Positions 10,921 to 23,575 of a DNA stretch of 64,000 nucleotides are shown in pieces. The DNA is taken from NCBI GenBank assembly GCA_029990175.1, contig JARKIP010000065.1:783001-847000 (forward strand), read 5' to 3'. Source of the DNA: Petunia secreta. Taxonomy: Eukaryota; Streptophyta; Magnoliopsida; Solanales; Solanaceae. How positions within the stretch are numbered: the stretch's first letter is position 1; every line of letters starts with the position of its first letter. A model generated the notes under the pieces. The model had not been told where the DNA came from. It saw only the letters and a program-made list of their open reading frames with translations, and searched no databases. A program made the translations under genes and the position numbers.

Positions 10921-11116
10921 TAACTACTGTCAGATTTTATATAGAATGAAAATTTTATTTCTCTTTTGTGCTGTATTCAAACATTAATTCCCGTTATATA
11001 ATTCCTTTTCAAGTTCTTCAACTTCTAAATCTGTAACATTGGCATCAGTTTCGTTGACTTCGGCGTAAGAATAATGGTTAAAAAAAACAACTCTGATGTT
11101 ATAAAAGTTAAGGACT

Positions 11117-13086
11117 ATGCCATTAGTTATTTCTTGGTTGGCCATAAAGCCCAAGGTTGGACTGTTTGTTCCCCCGTTAAGCCCTAAAACTCTTTCCCAA
11201 GCTTATCAGTTTGCTAAGATGCAAGAGGTCACATTGTTAGCTCAGTCTAAAGTGCTTAAGCCCTCGTCTCAATCTCCTCTGTTACCCACACCCTATAAGC
11301 GAACACCAGATACCACCAAAACCACCCCTAACACGTATACCTCTTGTTAAGCATACATTAACTTCAAATAAGCTTAATGAAGAAAGGGCTAAAGGCTTCT
11401 GTTATTTCTCCAGAGCATAAATACTAAACATGGAAACAAGTCTATCATATTGAAGTTTTTGAAGGGGACATTGAGGAAACTCAAGAAATGGTTGGTGAAA
11501 CTGTGGAACCAATTACTGTGCAGGAAGAGCGCATGGCAATATCCTTACAAGCTTTAACATGATCAACTCATTTCCAAACCATGCGGGTCACGAGGTACCA
11601 TGAGAGGAGGCCTATACATATTCTTATTGATTTTGAAAGTTCTTACAACTTTGTGGATGAGTCGTTGGCTACGAAGCTTAAATGTTCAACCTCTACAATA
11701 CATTAACAAAATGTGTGTGTAGCCAATGGTAATACTTTGACCATATATAAGCTTTGCAAAGGTTTCTCATGGTTGTTGAATATGGATCACTTTTTCTAGT
11801 GATGTATTACTCATTCCCTGAGAAAATTGTGATATGGTATTAGCTATACGGTGGATCCTTACATTAGCTAGGGGATATAAAGTTCAATTTCGAAGAACTC
11901 ATTATAGAATTTTATCATCAAGATAAAAAGCATATCTTGCGGGGGGCTTTTAGTAGTTCAAAGTTGCAAATATTAAAAGCTTAAACAAGATTGACAATTT
12001 GAGAGTTCACTGTTTCATGATACAATTGGTGAATAATGCAAAAGCTTCAGTGAGATTCATTCTTTGCAATTAACATTAAGGAACCTATGCAATCACAAAT
12101 TTCCTTATTGCTCAAGCAATATTGATAATTATTTGAGATACCAACTTCTCTTCCACCTAGTCGAGTCATACATGATCACATGATACCTCTTCAGGCCAAT
12201 GTCAATCCAGTAAACCAATGTCCTTATCGGTATCCATCTTATAAGAAGGATATCATACAGAAGTTGATTCAAGAAATGTTGCAACAAGTAGTTATTCGAC
12301 AAAGTTCATTTCCATTTGCATCAGTTGTCTTAGTTAGTAAGAAAGATGGGAGTTGGCCTTTTTATATGGATTATCAGGAATTGAACAAGCCTAATTTCAT
12401 ATTCCTTTAATAGAATATTTTCTAGATGAGTCGAGAGGTTCCCAGATTTTTCTAAGATTGATTTGCATTCCGGTTATTACCAAATATGTATGCCGAAGAA
12501 AGACATTGAAAAAACTTCATTTCGCACTCATGCTGGACATTATGATTTCATGATTATTCTATCGATTTTATGAATGCACCATCCACCTTCCAACAACATA
12601 TGAACACCATTTTCATGCTTTCTTGTGCAAATTTATTTTGGTATTTTTTGACAATATTTTGATTTTATAGCAGGTTCATTGATGAATATGTTCACCATTT
12701 GCAACTAGTGTTTGAGGCTATGATGCAACATCAACTCCTTTATAAGAAATCAAAGTGTTCACTTGCTGCTACTGAAATTGAGTACCTTGGCCATATTATA
12801 TTACCATCTGGATTTTCCATAGATCCTTTAAAGATCAAAGTTGTACAAGACTAGCCCATTCCATCTTCATTAAAACAATTGAGAAGTTTTCTTAGAATGA
12901 CAGTTTATTATCGGTGATTAACTCATAACTATGGTTATATTGCTCAATCACTGACTCATTTAATAAAAAAAGAATGAATTCAAGTGGAGTGAGACAGCAA
13001 CGATAGCTTTTAACACATTGAAGAAGTCCTTAAAAGAGGCCCATGTTCTTGCTCTTCCTAACTATGCTTTGCAATTTATTGTGGAC
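11117..13086 (+). mobile_element. Ty3/gypsy retrotransposon remnant (gag to RNase H)
   Basis: Conceptual plus-strand translation with many stops and frameshifts gives, in polyprotein order, a gag-like tail (11117-11350), a protease remnant near 11580-11700 (ILIDFESSYNFVDESL in place of the usual D-S/T-G), and reverse transcriptase from about 12180 (CPYRYPSYKKDIIQKLIQEM, SFPFASVVLVSKKDGSW, the fingers of gypsy RT). RT continues through the VFFDNILI active-site region (two Asp of YxDD replaced or shifted) to EYLGHII and, near 13000, SETATIAFNTLKKSL and ALPNYALQFIVD at the start of RNase H. It stops abruptly at 13086, where unrelated sequence begins. No LTRs were recognised. The copy is long dead. 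Confidence 0.8.
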
Positions 13087-13366
13087 AGGGGCGGATCCAG
13101 GATATAATTTTGATCTCAAAAATACCTTCACCGTTAAACAAATGAACCACAAATGCCCTTCCGTACTAACATACTCCTCCACATCATATAAATAAACTTT
13201 TATATAAAATACCTTTTTTAGCTGAATTGTACAACTACTTTGGAATAAAGCATACCCCACTTTTTTCTTTAATTTTTTCTCCTCTTCTTCACTATCTCTT
13301 AAACTCGAATACTAAACCCATTTGATTGATTTCAATAGAAACAAATCCTTCAAGTTCAATTAAATC
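13087..13366. mobile_element. unclassified repeat fragment beginning GGGGCGGATCCAGG
   Basis: The gypsy frame is cut by GGGGCGGATCCAGGATAT, a phrase that recurs at the edge of dispersed plant repeats. The following 280 bp have no coding potential. The copia LTR is inserted at its far side. The class is unknown to me. Confidence 0.4.
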
Positions 13367-13686
13367 TGTTAGATTATGAAATGATTGTGATTCGTGAGTT
13401 TGAATTATATAACGAAACCCTAAAGTAAACTGAAGAGAGAGAAATAGAAATGAACAGTTTGGGGAATAAATAAAAATATCTTCTCTTCCTTCTAGAACCG
13501 GGTATGGGAGTATCTACACTCCGTACAAATGGGTCGAATCCTACTCAACTAATTAAAATTACCAGTCAGGGGCCGGGTCCCCATTTATATGCTCTTGGAC
13601 CTCAGCCCACTATCTATTCTAGATAAGTATAAACCAAAGTATTTACAACTAATTACAATTATCCTAGATTAAAACTATTCCTAACA
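13367..13686 (-). repeat. 3' LTR of a Ty1/copia element
   Basis: On the minus strand the LTR begins TGTTAG at 13686, immediately after a polypurine tract (GCTTGAGGGGG), and ends CTAACA at 13367. The ends are a perfect 6-bp inverted repeat. Length 320 bp. A TATA-like GCATATAAATGG lies inside. The flanking AAATC (13362-13366) could be one half of a TSD, but the other half was lost with the 5' end. Confidence 0.8.
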
Positions 13687-15138
13687 CCCCCTCAAGCTGG
13701 AGGGTGGGTACACACCGAGCTTGGACAAGAAAAAATGGTGAGGTGCACCTACAAGAGCCTTAGTCATGATGCCTGCCAACTGATTTGCTGATGAAACGTG
13801 AGACAAAGTAATAAGGTCAGAATATCACATCTTTGACAAAGTGGCAATCAATCTCAGTGTGTTTAGTGCGTTCATGAAATAGTGACTTTGAAGCAATGTG
13901 CAGTGCAGCTTGACTACCACAGTAAATGGAAACATGAGAGGTGTAATGAAGTTCTATTTCCGCAAGCAGCCTCTCCAGCCAAAGAATTTCAGTAACCATT
14001 TTCCTTATAGCTCGATATTCAGCCTCAGCAGAGGATAGTGATACAGAGGGTTGCTTTTTGGGCTTCCAAGAAATTAGCCCCCCAAGTAATGAAATAACCA
14101 GTTATAGATCTTCTAGATATGGGGCAGGCTGCCTAATCTGAGTCTGAGAATGCCTTAAGAGAATAATCTGGTGAATTTGAGAGCAATATACCTTGGGCAG
14201 AATTACTCAACAAGTAACTTAACACATGCATGCCAACTAGGAGATGAGGAATTCTAGGAACAACCATAAACTGACTAAGATGTTGCACTAAATATGCAAT
14301 GTCAGGTCTTGTATGTTGAAGAAAATTCAGCTTGCCTATGAGTCTTCTATAAATTGAAGGATCTTGAAGTAATTCCCTCATGTCAGGTCTTAGTTTCAAG
14401 AAAGGGTCCAATGGATGACCATAGGTTTCATATCCAGAAACTTGAATTCTTGTAGTAACTCCTTGGTGTATTTGTGCTGATTCATCAAATAACCATTTTC
14501 TACATTAATGACTTCCAAACCAAGGAAATAGTGTATTGACCCTAGATCCTTAATCTTAAACTGAGCATCAAGGAAGGATTTGAGGGACATTATTTCAGAA
14601 TCATCATTTCTAGCCAGAAGAATATCATGCACATACACTTCCAGGATGACAATAGATGTGGCAGTAGACTTGGTGAACAGTGAGTAGTCATTTTTTCTTG
14701 GGGTGTATCCTCTAGAGATGAGAGATTGAGAGTGTTTTGCAAACCATTGCCTAGAGGTTATTTGAGGCCTTAGGGGGATTTTCTAAGCTTACAGACAAGT
14801 GGAGAATTTGTGGGGAAGCCACAGATAAAACTTGAGGGATTCTCATATACACTTCTTCATGGAGATCTTCATGAAATAATGCATTGTTCACATCCATTTT
14901 GTGAACCGTCCAGTTTTGTTTTACAACAAGGGTGAGCAAACATTTCACTGTGGTAAGCTTCACTACTAGACAGAAGGTTTTTGAATAGTCAATATCAGCC
15001 CTTTGAGTGTCCTACCTATGACCAACCGAGCTTTGTACCTTTTAATATACCCATCAGACTTTTGTTTCACTTTGTACACCTACTTGCATGGGATAGATTT
15101 CTTCCTAAGTGGAAGAGGCACAAGATCCCAGGTGTTAT
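13687..15138 (-). mobile_element. Ty1/copia pol remnant (RT and RNase H)
   Basis: Minus-strand translation follows copia order downward from 15138: NNTWDLVPLPLRKKSI and VYKVKQKSDG (start of RT), TVKCLLTLVVKQNWTVHKMD and VNNALFHEDLHEEVYM (RT core), YVHDILLARN (the YVDDIL active site, first Asp replaced by His), SIHYFLGLEV, SIYRRLIGKLNFLQHTRPDI, and RNase H CGSQAALHIASKSLFHERTK with HTEIDCHFVKD near 13820-13990. Frames are broken by stops and shifts (for example between 14133-14411 and 14396-14638). The 5' part (gag, protease, integrase, 5' LTR) is missing because a Tat-like LTR abuts it near 15139. Confidence 0.85.
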
Positions 15139-15957
15139 TGTATTTGCCTAAATAAGGTTAGGTCAATCAATCGAATTTGTAATGCGGTTAACAAGCAATT
15201 TGCCGTATTAAAGTTGCGGATTAATTCAGGAAAATAAGCGACAAAGAAAAAAATATCAAGAACATTAAAGAAACAAAGTTGTAGTATGTATTTCTTGATG
15301 GATTACAAAATTGATGAGGATGCTATTCATAGCAATTAGAATACAATAGTAATTAAAGCATTAACTGAGAAATTACTAGTTGTTTCCCATGTTCTGATCT
15401 GGCCTTCCTATGATCTCCCCATTAAATGTCTAATTAATGAGGTACCGTTACAAAGTAAATCTTTAAATGGCACGTAACCGTTTCCCCGAGCTCTAAGCTA
15501 CTTGCCTCGGGGAAGTTAGTTTTTTTATGCTCGAGGATAAATCTCCTCGAGGCTTGTCTTGAGACCTGACCTCGGTGATTTACCTAGGGAGTCAATGCTC
15601 TCGCCTCTCGATCTCATCTCGCATCTTAGCACAAACGTACCTCCAACCATGCACCTGAGGTGCCACGTAAGCAAGTGAATTTTCACTCAATACAGATAGT
15701 CCCCCCACTCCTCGAATAATTGACAAAACTTCCAAGGAGTGGAATGAATTTAAGCGAGTAGTCGATGTGGAAACACGTGCATCCAGCAATTTGAAAAGGC
15801 GGCAGTCATTTCGAATTTCCATCCATTACACGTGGCGATCGCTGAGAGGCCGAGACTCTTTGTTCCTTCTTCCCCATGTAAATGCAATGATGGCTCTTCC
15901 ACTATATATAACTCATCTTGTCTTCCTTTTTCCTCACTTTCAATCTTTTAAGCAACA
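15139..15957 (-). repeat. probable 3' LTR of the Tat-lineage gypsy element
   Basis: This block lies between the copia fragment and the antisense ORF region of the gypsy element, where that element's 3' LTR should be. A candidate span with TGT..ACA ends runs from 15957 (minus-strand TGTTGC) to 15139 (AATACA). GC-richer motifs (CCTCGGGGAAG, CTCGAGG) match the interior style. The second LTR is absent because the element is truncated near 21880, so the borders are approximate. Confidence 0.5.
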
Positions 15958-16040
15958 GTAAACTTTCATAGCCAAGCTTCAACTTAAGTCCCTTCTTTAA
16001 AAATCTTAGTTAAAAGAGCATCACCAATCTTTTTAGCAAA

Positions 16041-18794
16041 TATGTCTGCAACACACTCTGTGCAAAACTCTTCAGGTCCCACTAAGGAAAAGGTGCCTGA
16101 CGTTGCCACCATGGTCGTTGGCGACGAACCGGTGAACGTCACAGTGCCCTTAAATATCATCCCGCCGATGGATAACAACACTGAGGCAATGTCATAATTT
16201 GGTGATTTAAGTCCAAGGCGGCACAAAGCCACTATTAACCGCGACAATACTGAGGAAACTGTTAGCGAAGAGGTTGACGCCACCGCGGCTGGTGGTGGTG
16301 AAGCAAATGTCAACACTGAGGCGGGAACCTCAAAGCCCAAGAAAAAGAAACCCTCTGTCAAAGAGCTTGAGCCTCACCAGGTCATCCTTTCAAGATTTGA
16401 CCTCCATAAGGATTTTAAGCTACAAGATCAAACGGTCGTCGAGCAGGAGAAGAACAGAAATATTTCGGTTCAAGTTATGCCAAGCCTGATTACATAAGCT
16501 CATATAGCTTTGGTTTGGGAAGAACGCAACTGGGGCCCCAAGGTCCAGATTGGAATCCCTGCCCCGGACAGTCGCAGCTGCGACAGAGTAGTCGGGCACT
16601 CTTTCGTCTACACCTATCCATTCACGATAGGTTTTACTCTCCCTGTCCATCAGGTTATTGACACCTTCTGCAGAACATACAATTTATGTATGGCCTAACT
16701 AGGCCCTGGGCTCTAGAGGGTCGTTCAATGCCCCGACTTCTTAAGTCGAAAGGTCGGGGTTCCCTTTACTTTTCAACACTTAATTTCTCTTTTCTACCCC
16801 CACATTACACAAAAGTGGGGTTGTTCAACTTAGCAAACAAGACAAATACTCATTGATTACGAAGAGCGAAGACACAAAAGGTCATGGATAGTGTGATCGC
16901 TTCATCCTTCTCCCAACCAGTCTTCTATCCTCCGAGTCTGGATTTAACGAGTGTCGAATAAAGCACATAAGTAATATTTTTGGTGATCTTCGGTAATCTT
17001 CTTACTTCCCCTCGTAGTTTCTTATTTTCTAATTGTTGCCTCGAGTTCCTCAACTGGAATATTCCAATCGTCCCTCAAAAGATCTAACTGCTTGGGTTCA
17101 AGCGATTATTGATATCAAAACACGGCCGGAGAGATCGTGGATGGTCTTATCTACATTGGAAGAAAACAAGTGGGTGTGCAAACGACGTGATAGGTTTTTG
17201 CTATCATCTATGTTCTCTTTGAAATTCCCTTAAGACTTCTTCCTTGCTGATTTCACCTCCCTTTTTGTAGGTTTTCCCAACAGGGCGGCTTCAGAGCCAA
17301 AGGAGAAGAAGAAGAAGAAGAAGAAAAAGAAGGAGAAGAAGAAAGAAGTTCCCGATGCAGGGGAAAGATTGAATGAGTTGGATGGCTTAGCTGAAGTCCT
17401 TGCACAAACCGATGTCCCCAAAGGAGCGCCTGGCCAAGGGACTTCAAAAGGTAACAACGACATCTTCATCGGTAGGTTTATTTCCATCTATTTTTTTCTA
17501 AGTCTCAAATCATATTTCTTCAAGTTCAAAGATAAAGAGACAGACATCAAAGAAATCCATCAAGGCAAAGCGTCCTCGGGTAGAAAGAGCTGCTGCTCCT
17601 GGTCATGAGGTTGCGACTCAGCCACGTCGGGGCTTGATTGACGAGCCCCTTGGTGATGAGGTTCCTGATGAGATCGAGGTAGTTGACCTCGAGGGGTTGG
17701 ATCGTGCTACCGACAAAGCCAAAGGCAAAGCCAAGGTTGGCAAAGTTGAAGATCCATTAGCTGCTAAGGAAAGAATTGCTTAAAAATTTCCTCCTACTGA
17801 AGAGAGAGTAGTACCGAGCACTACGCGAGTCGCTTCTGAGCCTTCTATTGCCTCGGTTTCCCAAAGGGGGCAAAGAAGGATAGGGATCCTTCTGACTTGT
17901 GCCTCTTGGATGATACCTTGGGAGTCCCATGTGTCTTAGAGGGTTGCTCGGGCCACAGGAGCGAGAGCATACCAAGAACACAGCTCACAGAGACTTGATG
18001 GCTCTCTCGGCCCAGCATGCAGTTCATGTTAATTTTTATTACCTATAACTCTTTTGGTTCCGACCATCCTCTCTTTAATTCTAATTTTTATCCAAACCTT
18101 TTGCAGAGCTATGTATATGCAGTTAAGGCTGTAGAGACGGAACTCCACCGATCATCTTCTCCAAGAGGACGAGCGGGACCGTCAGAGGTCGAAGCTAGTT
18201 TCAAGTTTCTGATCTTCGAGAGCAGCTGCTCAAGTCCAACCTCGAGCTAGATCAAGCTCGCAAAGCTGCTGATAAGTCTGACCTCGAGGTGGCCAAGGCT
18301 CGTGAGGCTACTGCTACCCTCTAGTCTTGAATGAAGGCGCAAGAGGAAAGCCGCCAAGTCGAGAACCAAAGGTTGATGATTGAAGCCAACGCCAAGGTTA
18401 GGGAAGTTGCCGAGAAGTACCATAATAAACTGAAGGTGTGCATGCTTAAAATGAATGAGTTAGAGGCTCAGAAGAAGACTATCGAGACTGAAATCATAAC
18501 CCTTCGGTGCAAAGAGGTGTCTTCTACGTCAAATCTCAAAGCAAAGGCGACCAGAGCTCGACCTAACAAGAACTGGGCTATTATCAAAACCAGGCTGAAG
18601 ACCCTTGAGTAATGCAAAACTGGGGTGGAGTTGGATGAAGAAATAGCTAAGGCTCAGAGCAATGCTCCCAAGGCTCAGACCATCATGGATAAGCTTCCTT
18701 CGAGCAGTGACATCTCAGGTGACGAAGCTGAAGAAGATGAAGAAGGCTCCGAGGATGGAACTTCGAGCACTGGGGAAGCTGACCCCAAAAATTA
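16041..18794 (+). pseudogene. antisense ORF of a Tat-type gypsy element (gypsy-type transposon domain), degenerate
   Basis: A plus-strand reading starts MSATHSVQNSSGPTKEK at 16041 and is broken by stops (first at about 16194) and shifts. It continues through SFVYTYPFTIGFTLPVHQV and FCRTYNLCMA (16600-16690) and RPERSWMVLST (about 17130). Next come a polylysine stretch encoded by a GAAGAAG run (17300-17350), a long charged heptad-like segment (18230-18610) and an acidic C-terminus DISGDEAEEDEEG ending at 18794. This order matches the protein many databases label putative gypsy type transposon. It sits in opposite orientation between pol and the 3' LTR, as in plant Tat/Retand elements. The region is dead as protein. 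Function of the intact form is not established. Confidence 0.7.
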
Positions 18795-19499
18795 ATAACT
18801 TCTCTCTATGCTTTTTGTTAAGGTCGTCAAGTCATTTGATGAAAATAACTTTTGTGGCCCCCGGGTTTTATCAATGAATTTCAATTTTTTCTTTTTCTAA
18901 GTAAGTGTTAGTCTTTTACTTTGCCTTGAAAGCGTCCGACAAGTCACTTAGAATATTTTGCTTGCAAGACTTGGATAAAATTTATTTCACACCGATTCTA
19001 GCTTAGAATGACGTCTCCTTCTCGACCCATGGCATGAAAGAACAAACTTATAATGATATAAACTCAATAAATGATAAAACCTTGGGCACCAGTCATTGAA
19101 ACAAATAGATATTAAATAAATTTTATTTCATTGATGATAATGAGTCGTAACAGGCGCTTACATAAAACCTAGTCAAGACTTATGCAATTTTTATTGAAAA
19201 TCCACTTCGGGCAACAAAACAACCACAATAAACTAAGCTAATCTTCGGGAGCAGTCCCCGGTATTCAGATAGCTAGTCTTCGGGTCCGCTTGGAGTCCCC
19301 GATCTAAGAGGCTTCGAGTCAATCTTGACTGCACACCGTCCCTTACATCCAGTAGTTGAGTGCGAATTGATGAGGACCCGAATACTGAATATCGTTCCCT
19401 CCGCTTCCTAAAAAGGACAAGCAAAGAAAAAGGAAGGGTAAGAATTATACGACCTAAGCGTTGGAGCATTGACAACTTGATGTTATAGGCAAAAACTTT
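18795..19499. mobile_element. non-coding spacer between antisense ORF and pol of the Tat element
   Basis: No domain was recognised. On the plus strand, the stop of the antisense ORF is followed by a T-rich run with ATGAATTTCAATTTTTTC (about 18870), which resembles a 3' untranslated end. The 80-codon minus-strand frame at 19233-19475 has no recognised domain. Confidence 0.45.
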
Positions 19500-20471
19500 C
19501 GATGATGAAGGGTTGCATACCTCAATGTCAAAAATAGTAACGCTTCAAATTAGAGATATTCCAATTTGAAGGCTCATGTTTGCCTTCCAAATCTTCTAAC
19601 TGATAAGATCCATTGCCAACAATAGCTTTGACTCGATAAGGCCCTTCCGAATATGCGGCTAGTTTGCCATCATTCTTCTTCTTAGTAGTCTAATTTGTAA
19701 CTTTTAGCACATAATCACCAACTTTGAAAGTCCTGAACTTAACTTTCCTATTCAAATAAGCTTCAATTTGCCTTTTCTGAGTCGTTAAGTGAACTAAATC
19801 CATTTTCCATCGCCCTTCAAGCAAATCCATCTCCACTCGCATCTCCTGCTGATTTGACTCCTCGGTTGCGTAAGCGTACCGAAGGCTGCGTTCGCCAACC
19901 TACACAAGAATCAAAGAATCAATCCCATAGGCGATGGAAAATAGGGTTCCACTCGTGCTATTTTCTCAGTGGTGCGTATTGCCCATAATACCCCCTGGCA
20001 ACTCATCGAGCCACGAGCCCTTAGCTTCATCCAGCCTCTTTTTGAGATTCTCCATGATTATTCTATTCGAGGACACAGCTTGCCCATTGGCACTTGGATG
20101 ATAAGGTGTCGAGGCCACTATTTTAATCCCCCACTTTGCAAGAAAAGTGGTAACTTCCGAACCCATGAACTGAGGGCCATTATAGCAAGTAATCTCCCTT
20201 GGGACCCCAAACCTGCAAATGATATTCTTTCAGATGAAACTGATAACCTCATATTTCCTAACCTTAGCAAAAGACCCTGCTTTGATCCACTCAAGGATAA
20301 CCGAACACCGCATTTTACCTTGGAAAATGGGCCAACAATATCCATCCCCCACTTCATGAAGGGCCAAGGCGAGACAACCAAGTGCAGTGGTTCAGCTTGT
20401 TGATGAATCATTGAAGCATTCTTTTGGCATTTATCATATTTCCTTACAAACAACCTAGCATCCTCACTCAT
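19500..20471 (-). pseudogene. Ty3/gypsy integrase (Tat lineage), inactive
   Basis: Minus-strand frames give the zinc-binding end CDKCQKNA, then WPFMKWGMDIVGPF (first catalytic Asp present), ITCYNGPQFMGSEV (the usual CDNG second Asp is Tyr) and PYHPSANGQAVSSNR (the usual NGQAE catalytic Glu is Val). After these come LKKRLDEAKGSW and a C-terminal part, GDYVLKVTN and EGPYRVKAIVGNGSYQL near 19560-19700. Two of three DDE residues are lost and frames are broken. The order is consistent with pol reading downward from 21880. Confidence 0.85.
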
Positions 20472-20599
20472 TTCTGGCCAATAATACCCTGCTCAAAGGA
20501 GTTTTCGCACCAGGGCCTTTCAACAAGAATGATTGCCATATTCGCCCTCGTGCACCTTCCTCATAACATACTCAATTTCTCATGGGCCTAGACATTTGG

Positions 20600-21880
20600 C
20601 CATCATGCCGCAATAAAGCTTTTTGTATAATTTCCCCTGAATGACCGAGTAGGGTACCACTTGCTTTCTTAATTTTTCAGCTTCTCTCTTATCTGCTGGT
20701 AAAATCCCAAGATCTAAGTATGAAATAAACTTGGTCCCCAAACTCAGGTCTCATTCACCAATTTTACCTCCATCTTTACGCCCACATGGTTCACTAGCTG
20801 GTGATTCAACTTTAATTTTTCTACCGCAGAAGTGATTATCTTAAAAATTGAATCAGTTCCCGAGTCCTCATTTTCAATAGAAGACCCCAAATTAGTCAAG
20901 GTGTCATCCTCGGCGTTCTCCTCTCGAGAGATTTTCTCCATTTTTTTAACTCAACCAAGACTTGTTGTGCTCGAGCCACAAATTGCTCTATCCTAGGCTC
21001 TCGAGCCGTATAATCACCGAGCACTTGATTTACTATTAGCTACGAATCACACCTCAGCTCTACTCTTTCTTCTCCCATCTTCATGGCCAACTCTAAACCC
21101 GGTATTGCATCCTCGTATTCTGCCTCGTTATTGGTCAACTTTTCAATCCGCATAGAGTGCCTTAACCTTCCCTCATAAGAGCTACCGGTAGAATTCCGAG
21201 CCCCAAGCCGTTGGAATTAGTTGCTCCATCGATGTAAAGTATCGAAACCCCGGAATTCGATCCTTTAGCCATCAAATTCTCTTTTCAGCCTCGAAGAGTA
21301 TTTTAGCACTGAATTCAGCCACGAAGTCAGCCAACACTTGATATTTTATGGTAGTTCGAGGCTGATATACAATGTCGTACTCACTCAACTCAATCACCCA
21401 TTTAAATAACCTCCCCGACAGCTCAGGCCTATGTAATATACTCCTCAAGGGGAAAGTGGTAACTACGGCTATGGGATGACATTGATAGTAAGGCCGAAGA
21501 TTACGAGCAACTACAACCAAAGCAAGTGCTAATTTTTCTAAATGGGGGTACCTTGTCTCAGCGTCGAGGAGAGTCTTGCTCACATAATATATGGGCTGCT
21601 GCTTCCCACCCTCTTCTCGAACAAAGACTGCACTAACCGCTACCTCGGATACATCTAGGTAAATCAATAATGTCTTCCAATCCTTTGGCTTGGAAAGCAA
21701 CGGTGCATTAGCCAAATATCGTTTTAATTCCTTCAACGCTTCTATGTACTCTAACATCCATTAAAAATTGGTATTCTTCTTTAAGACAGAAAATCTTGTG
21801 GCACCGCTCGGAGGACCTCGAGATAAATTTTCTCAAGGCTGCGATTCGACCAGTCAAGCGTTAAACTTTTTTTTCCTAAA
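20600..21880 (-). pseudogene. Tat-lineage pol: RT tail, RNase H and second RNase H
   Basis: The longest open piece (21757-21272, 161 codons) reads LKELKRYLANAPLLSKPKDW, VAVSAVFVREEGGKQQPIYY, VSKTLLDAETRYPHLEKLAL, RPYYQCHPIAVVT and LFKWVIELSEYDIVYQPRT. This is the RT-linked RNase H typical of Tat elements. Downstream (21250-20990, minus) ILYIDGATNSNGLG and broken pieces mark a second, archaeal-type RNase H, the dual-RNase-H signature of the Tat clade. Upstream coding is cut off near 21880, so gag, protease, most of RT and the 5' LTR are gone. Confidence 0.82.
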
Positions 21881-23575
21881 ATAGTTGAACTACAGCATAA
21901 CAAGTTTAACTGACGTTTTATCCGCACGTTTTGTCCATTTTTTGGGCATATCATCATCAGTCATATTCTCTTTCTCTAATTACTATTATCACATAATTAT
22001 CACCTAAAAATCAGCTATTATCAATCTTTTACATGGTAAAGTAAAAGAAAAGTAAAACATAACTCATTCTCAATATTTTATCTCTTTAAATATGATTTAT
22101 AACTGTTCCACTAACTCATTCTAATTTCTACAGTTGCTTCAAAAATTTGATATACCGCCAATATATATTTCACATATTCATACGGTTCACTTATTCTTCA
22201 TGTGTATGATATCTAAGAATTGCAAAATATGTATCTTTTGCATATATTCTAGGTATATATTTTGAGTATACATTCTATACATATCTTTGTTATACACTCT
22301 GTTTATATTTTATGTTATATATTTCACATATTTTTCTGGTATTCATTATGCACTCACTTTGAGTATACCTTTTTCATATTTTAGGATGTATATTCAGCAT
22401 AGCTATGCGTATACTTTTTACACATTTTTTTGATAAATATTCGACATAACTATGAGCATACTTGATGCAAGAAAAAAAAACTGACTAGAAATTGTGTGGC
22501 AATATTTAGTAAATATTAAAATTAATGAGGATAGATATCCTTATCTATCATGACCCATCATTTCCCTAATAATAGGCACATAATGGGGTAAGTGTCTCAT
22601 TAACTAAATGGCTATTAAAAGTGGAATACCTAAGGATAAACGTCTAGAAATCATAATAAAGAAAGAATTGTGAAATTTTCAAAAATAGGCAGCCCACTGC
22701 CCAAAATTACAACAAGGAGGCCATATTTTTTTAATGCATAACACCCATTCCTAAAATTATAAATTTGAGCACTCCTTCATAAAAAACACCCTAGCTACCT
22801 AATCTTCCCCTTCCCAGCCACTAAGTCGACGGCAGACACCCTCCCCGCCAGTGGTGTCGTTACTTTTTTATATTTTACTGAATTTGTATTGTTTATTGTG
22901 TCTAAATCATTGCTTTGACAAGTTTATATAACAAATTTCTCCCCTAAAATAAATTATGCATGAATATGCATAGATAAATACGTATCAATGAGAGAAATAT
23001 AAAAATATACACAAAAAAAGTAAAAATTCATATAAACATCCTTAATATACAGTATTCACTCGCATATGCACATTTGTACAAATTTTATAAAATGTTATAC
23101 ACGTGTATAAATTTGTATAAAACTGTATAAACTTGCGGCAGACTGCTATCTCGGGAAAAGGGTGAGTCGGGTAAGATTCGAAAATATGGATCATTTTTGG
23201 TAATTTTTATTTTTTACTTGTCTTTTAGTATAATTATCCCGAAAGAATTTACTTAATTTGTGTTTAGGATTGTTATAAATGTATATGCCATGTAATTTTG
23301 CCACAAGTACGAACTAATCAAAATAAGAAAAGCTATTAAATTGAAGTAGAAAATAAGCCCTCCTGATTTATTGATGATGTAAAGGCGGTAAATTGCTGCC
23401 ATTAAGACTGAATCTTTTTCTCTTTCTTGGCCCCACTCTTTCAAGTTGATCTAGGTGAATGCAATTCATAACGTCAAATAACGGAAGGTTTCAGGCTATT
23501 CTTCAGGAGAACAAATCAAAAAACGGCATTTGATACAAATAAACCCCCCAACCTTCAAATAAATTTGTTATGTGA
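21881..23575. other. AT-rich intergenic DNA
   Basis: No gene or complete element was recognised. A stretch at 22140-22460 is rich in degenerate repeats of GTATACWTTTTKCATAT-like words. A 63-codon minus-strand frame at 23253-23444 has no family resemblance. Confidence 0.4.

Noticed and set aside
16420..16650. Minus-strand frames in 15.6-18.0 kb as gag or pol
   Set aside because: They lack retroelement motifs. The plus-strand reading shows the ordered gypsy-type-transposon protein, so these are shadows.
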